The notes under the pieces: generated by a model
The model's database searches: none
What the model was told of the DNA's origin: nothing
The model's input: the letters and a program-made list of their open reading frames with translations, nothing else
Shown: positions 29,467 to 32,082 of the stretch, piece after piece
How the letters are laid out: each line of letters opens with the position of its first letter
Numbering within the stretch: the stretch's first letter is position 1
Position numbers and translations under genes: made by a program
From: Clostridia bacterium
GTDB taxonomy: Bacteria; Bacillota; Thermoanaerobacteria; Thermoanaerobacterales; Thermoanaerobacteraceae
Length of the DNA: 32,082 nt
Assembly: GCA_012840485.1 (NCBI GenBank)
Contig: DULG01000035.1
Span: 1 to 32,082 of the forward strand
Reading direction: 5' to 3'

Positions 29467-32082
29467 GATTTAATCTAACCATAGTGGAATTGAAATTCTT
29501 CATCAAGTTCAACATTTTCAAGGTCAAGTAAGATTTAATCTAACCATAGTGGAATTGAAATGAAAATGATTGAAGAAGCTTCAGCCAAGGACGCAAGATT
29601 TAATCTAACCATAGTGGAATTGAAATGGATAAGAAAGGATGATTTTATGAAAGAAGATTTGAGATTTAATCTAACCATAGTGGAATTGAAATAAGCACCA
29701 ATGGAAATTACAGAAGAAGCAGTTGCAAAGATTTAATCTAACCATAGTGGAATTGAAATAAGAAGTTCTTCAAAGCTTGCTTGAAATTCAGTTTCCGATT
29801 TAATCTAACCATAGTGGAATTGAAATTACCTTCCGACCTCCCTCTGTCGGAGCCATTCCTCGGATTTAATCTAACCATAGTGGAATTGAAATAAAATCCG
29901 TAGGCTGGTAGTGGTGGCCTCATCACAAGATTTAATCTAACCATAGTGGAATTGAAATGGATTAGAGGTTATGACCTTGAAGTGGTAAGGTTCGCGATTT
30001 AATCTAACCATAGTGGAATTGAAATCGAGGTCAAGAATTGGGCCTAACAATGTTATTACCGGATTTAATCTAACCATAGTGGAATTGAAATTGGGGAGCT
30101 GTGGGAGGACAGAGGAGACCTCGAAGGATTTAATCTAACCATAGTGGAATTGAAATTTAAAAAACAGGGCATCATATCCCCTGTCTTCACCCGATTTAAT
30201 CTAACCATAGTGGAATTGAAATTTTTCTTATTGCCTTCCCTGTATTCCACCAGCACTTGATTTAATCTAACCATAGTGGAATTGAAATTGCCAATGGAAA
30301 CTCCGGGTAATAAGGCCGTAGCCATGATTTAATCTAACCATAGTGGAATTGAAATATTTCCTGCAAAGACATTTTTAAGAAAACTCAAAAGGATTTAATC
30401 TAACCATAGTGGAATTGAAATAAGGAACGACTGATTATGTATACTTCATTTCGCGACGATTTAATCTAACCATAGTGGAATTGAAATGAACACACATCTG
30501 GACCAGGCTGTCCTGAATAAATTTCTGATTTAATCTAACCATAGTGGAATTGAAATATATATCCATGATCCGGACGTTTTGTGGCTTATTGAGATTTAAT
30601 CTAACCATAGTGGAATTGAAATAATATTTCATTGGCTATAGCTGTAGCTTCTGCTGCGCGATTTAATCTAACCATAGTGGAATTGAAATGTTCAGGCGAC
30701 GCTTCCGAGAGTCTCTGGTTCTCTCGATTTAATCTAACCATAGTGGAATTGAAATAGGAGAACTGGCAAGAGGGACTGTTCTCGCATTGAGGATTTAATC
30801 TAACCATAGTGGAATTGAAATGTTCTCTGTTTAAGATAGTGTCTCTCAATTGGAGGGATTTAATCTAACCATAGTGGAATTGAAATACAGCAAGAGCTTT
30901 CAGGTTAAGCCCTCCTAGTTTATGATTTAATCTAACCATAGTGGAATTGAAATTTATTTCTTTACCCTCTACAGTGTGAATTTCTGCAAGATTTAATCTA
31001 ACCATAGTGGAATTGAAATGTATCTCACTCCATCCGGGCGCTGCTAGGATGTTGGGATTTAATCTAACCATAGTGGAATTGAAATGTTTAAAGACGGCAA
31101 AGGCTTAAAAATATCCATGACCGATTTAATCTAACCATAGTGGAATTGAAATCGAGGTCAAGAATTGGGCCTAACAATGTTATTACCGCGATTTAATCTA
31201 ACCATAGTGGAATTGAAATCTTTCCAGTCGTCTATGATGTATTCCCGGCCGTCGAGATTTAATCTAACCATAGTGGAATTGAAATGAGAACAACTCAACA
31301 AAATTGCTTTAGAGTATGGGAGATTTAATCTAACCATAGTGGAATTGAAATTTAAGGAACAGCTTGACACCGGTTTTGTTGGAACCACGATTTAATCTAA
31401 CCATAGTGGAATTGAAATAAATCTGCCGCAATGTACTTTTTGGGCAGACGATAAGATTTAATCTAACCATAGTGGAATTGAAATATCAAATATTGACCAA
31501 TGGTTAAATAGCGCGGCTGGATTTAATCTAACCATAGTGGAATTGAAATGGTATTCGTCATATGCTGCGGCTCTGCTTACCCAGGATTTAATCTAACCAT
31601 AGTGGAATTGAAATGAGAGCAAAGCCTCCACAGTCTGGGAAGTAGCCAGGATTTAATCTAACCATAGTGGAATTGAAATTGCGCTGCTGGCCTCTCAAAT
31701 GATCACCAAGGCGGCGATTTAATCTAACCATAGTGGAATTGAAATGCGGGAATGACCGGGCTGAAACCTATATGAATTAATAAGATTTAATCTAACCATA
31801 GTGGAATTGAAATTCTTTAGGTTCTATGTCTTTTGTATTTACGAGAACGATTTAATCTAACCATAGTGGAATTGAAATATAATGGAATTTGATCCAGATA
31901 CCAGAGCAGTAAAAGATTTAATCTAACCATAGTGGAATTGAAATTTATACGTTGCTGTTATCATTTTCTGCACCTCTTTCTTGATTTAATCTAACCATAG
32001 TGGAATTGAAATCTGGTTAAGGTCTACTTCAGGAGCTATCTCATCAAGTTGGATTTAATCTAACCATAGTGGAATTGAAATC
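29467..32082 (+). CRISPR. CRISPR array, at least 40 repeats, truncated by the window end
   Basis: Forty copies of a 30-base repeat (begins GATTTAATCTAACC, ends GTGGAATTGAAAT) run from 29467 to 32081, with 39 spacers of 35-39 bases, mostly 36. By eye all forty repeats are identical, and no degenerate end repeat is reached, so the array continues beyond the window. The repeat folds weakly (CCA-TAG-TGG only), as is usual for type I-B. Processing 8 bases before the repeat end would give the handle ATTGAAAT. Spacer 9 (30026-30061) and spacer 26 (31153-31189) are the same sequence. The minus-strand frames with recurring FNSTMVRLN are only translations of the repeat. Confidence 0.99.
30026..30061 (+). 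repeat. Duplicated spacer, copy 1 (copy 2 at 31153-31189)
   Basis: The spacer beginning CGAGGTCAAGAATTGG and ending GTTATTACCG occurs again at 31153-31189, where it is one base longer at its 3' end (ACCGC). Sixteen other spacers lie between the two copies. Confidence 0.95.

Noticed and set aside
29738-31388. Minus-strand open frames across the array with recurring FNSTMVRLN
   Set aside because: They are translations of the CRISPR repeat (30 bases, 10 codons) and stay open only because the repeat has no stop in that frame. There is no ribosome site.

Overview
The window is AT-rich low-GC Firmicute DNA. Strong AAGGAGG-type ribosome sites, many TTG starts, an M3B oligoendopeptidase F and a CRISPR repeat ending ATTGAAAT suggest a thermophilic anaerobe of the Thermoanaerobacter/Caldanaerobacter type. 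The organism is an inference; no rRNA or other decisive marker is present.

Positions 1-4600 hold a glycine-rich mini membrane protein coupled to an ABC half-exporter, a SAM methyltransferase, an unrecognised 159-aa protein, a decayed helix-turn-helix/TPR regulator on the minus strand, and, divergent from it, a 12-codon ORF and a 60-aa membrane protein behind a good promoter. Positions 4836-12981 carry two related MacB/LolCDE-type transport loci: lipoprotein-ATPase-giant permease, then giant permease-lipoprotein-ATPase. The second permease seems to lack a canonical start codon (ATA behind a good ribosome site), and its lipoprotein looks like a C39 peptidase that has lost its catalytic residues.

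Positions 13168-15816 contain a small membrane protein, a histidine phosphatase, a 685-base stretch without a gene, a 110-aa protein made of two copies of the glycine-rich module found at position 91, and two tiny ORFs. An ABC-2 type exporter operon (ATPase plus two permeases) runs on the minus strand at 15903-18443. The pepF gene (18703-20511) follows, with its own promoters and terminator.

Positions 20683-32082 are a complete type I CRISPR-Cas locus: cas3-cas8-cas7-cas5-cas4-cas1-cas2-cas6, a leader, and an array of at least 40 identical 30-bp repeats that runs off the window. Cas3 has its HD nuclease domain at the C-terminus. The cas8 gene carries a strong in-frame internal ribosome site and TTG that would produce a separate 145-aa Cas11-like small subunit. 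A 16-bp hairpin separates the interference genes from the adaptation genes. One spacer occurs twice with a one-base length difference, which points to two separate captures of the same target.

A GGTTGA-containing palindrome/promoter element recurs at 4248, 8479, 13681 and 15458, and may tie several of the non-CRISPR genes into one regulon.
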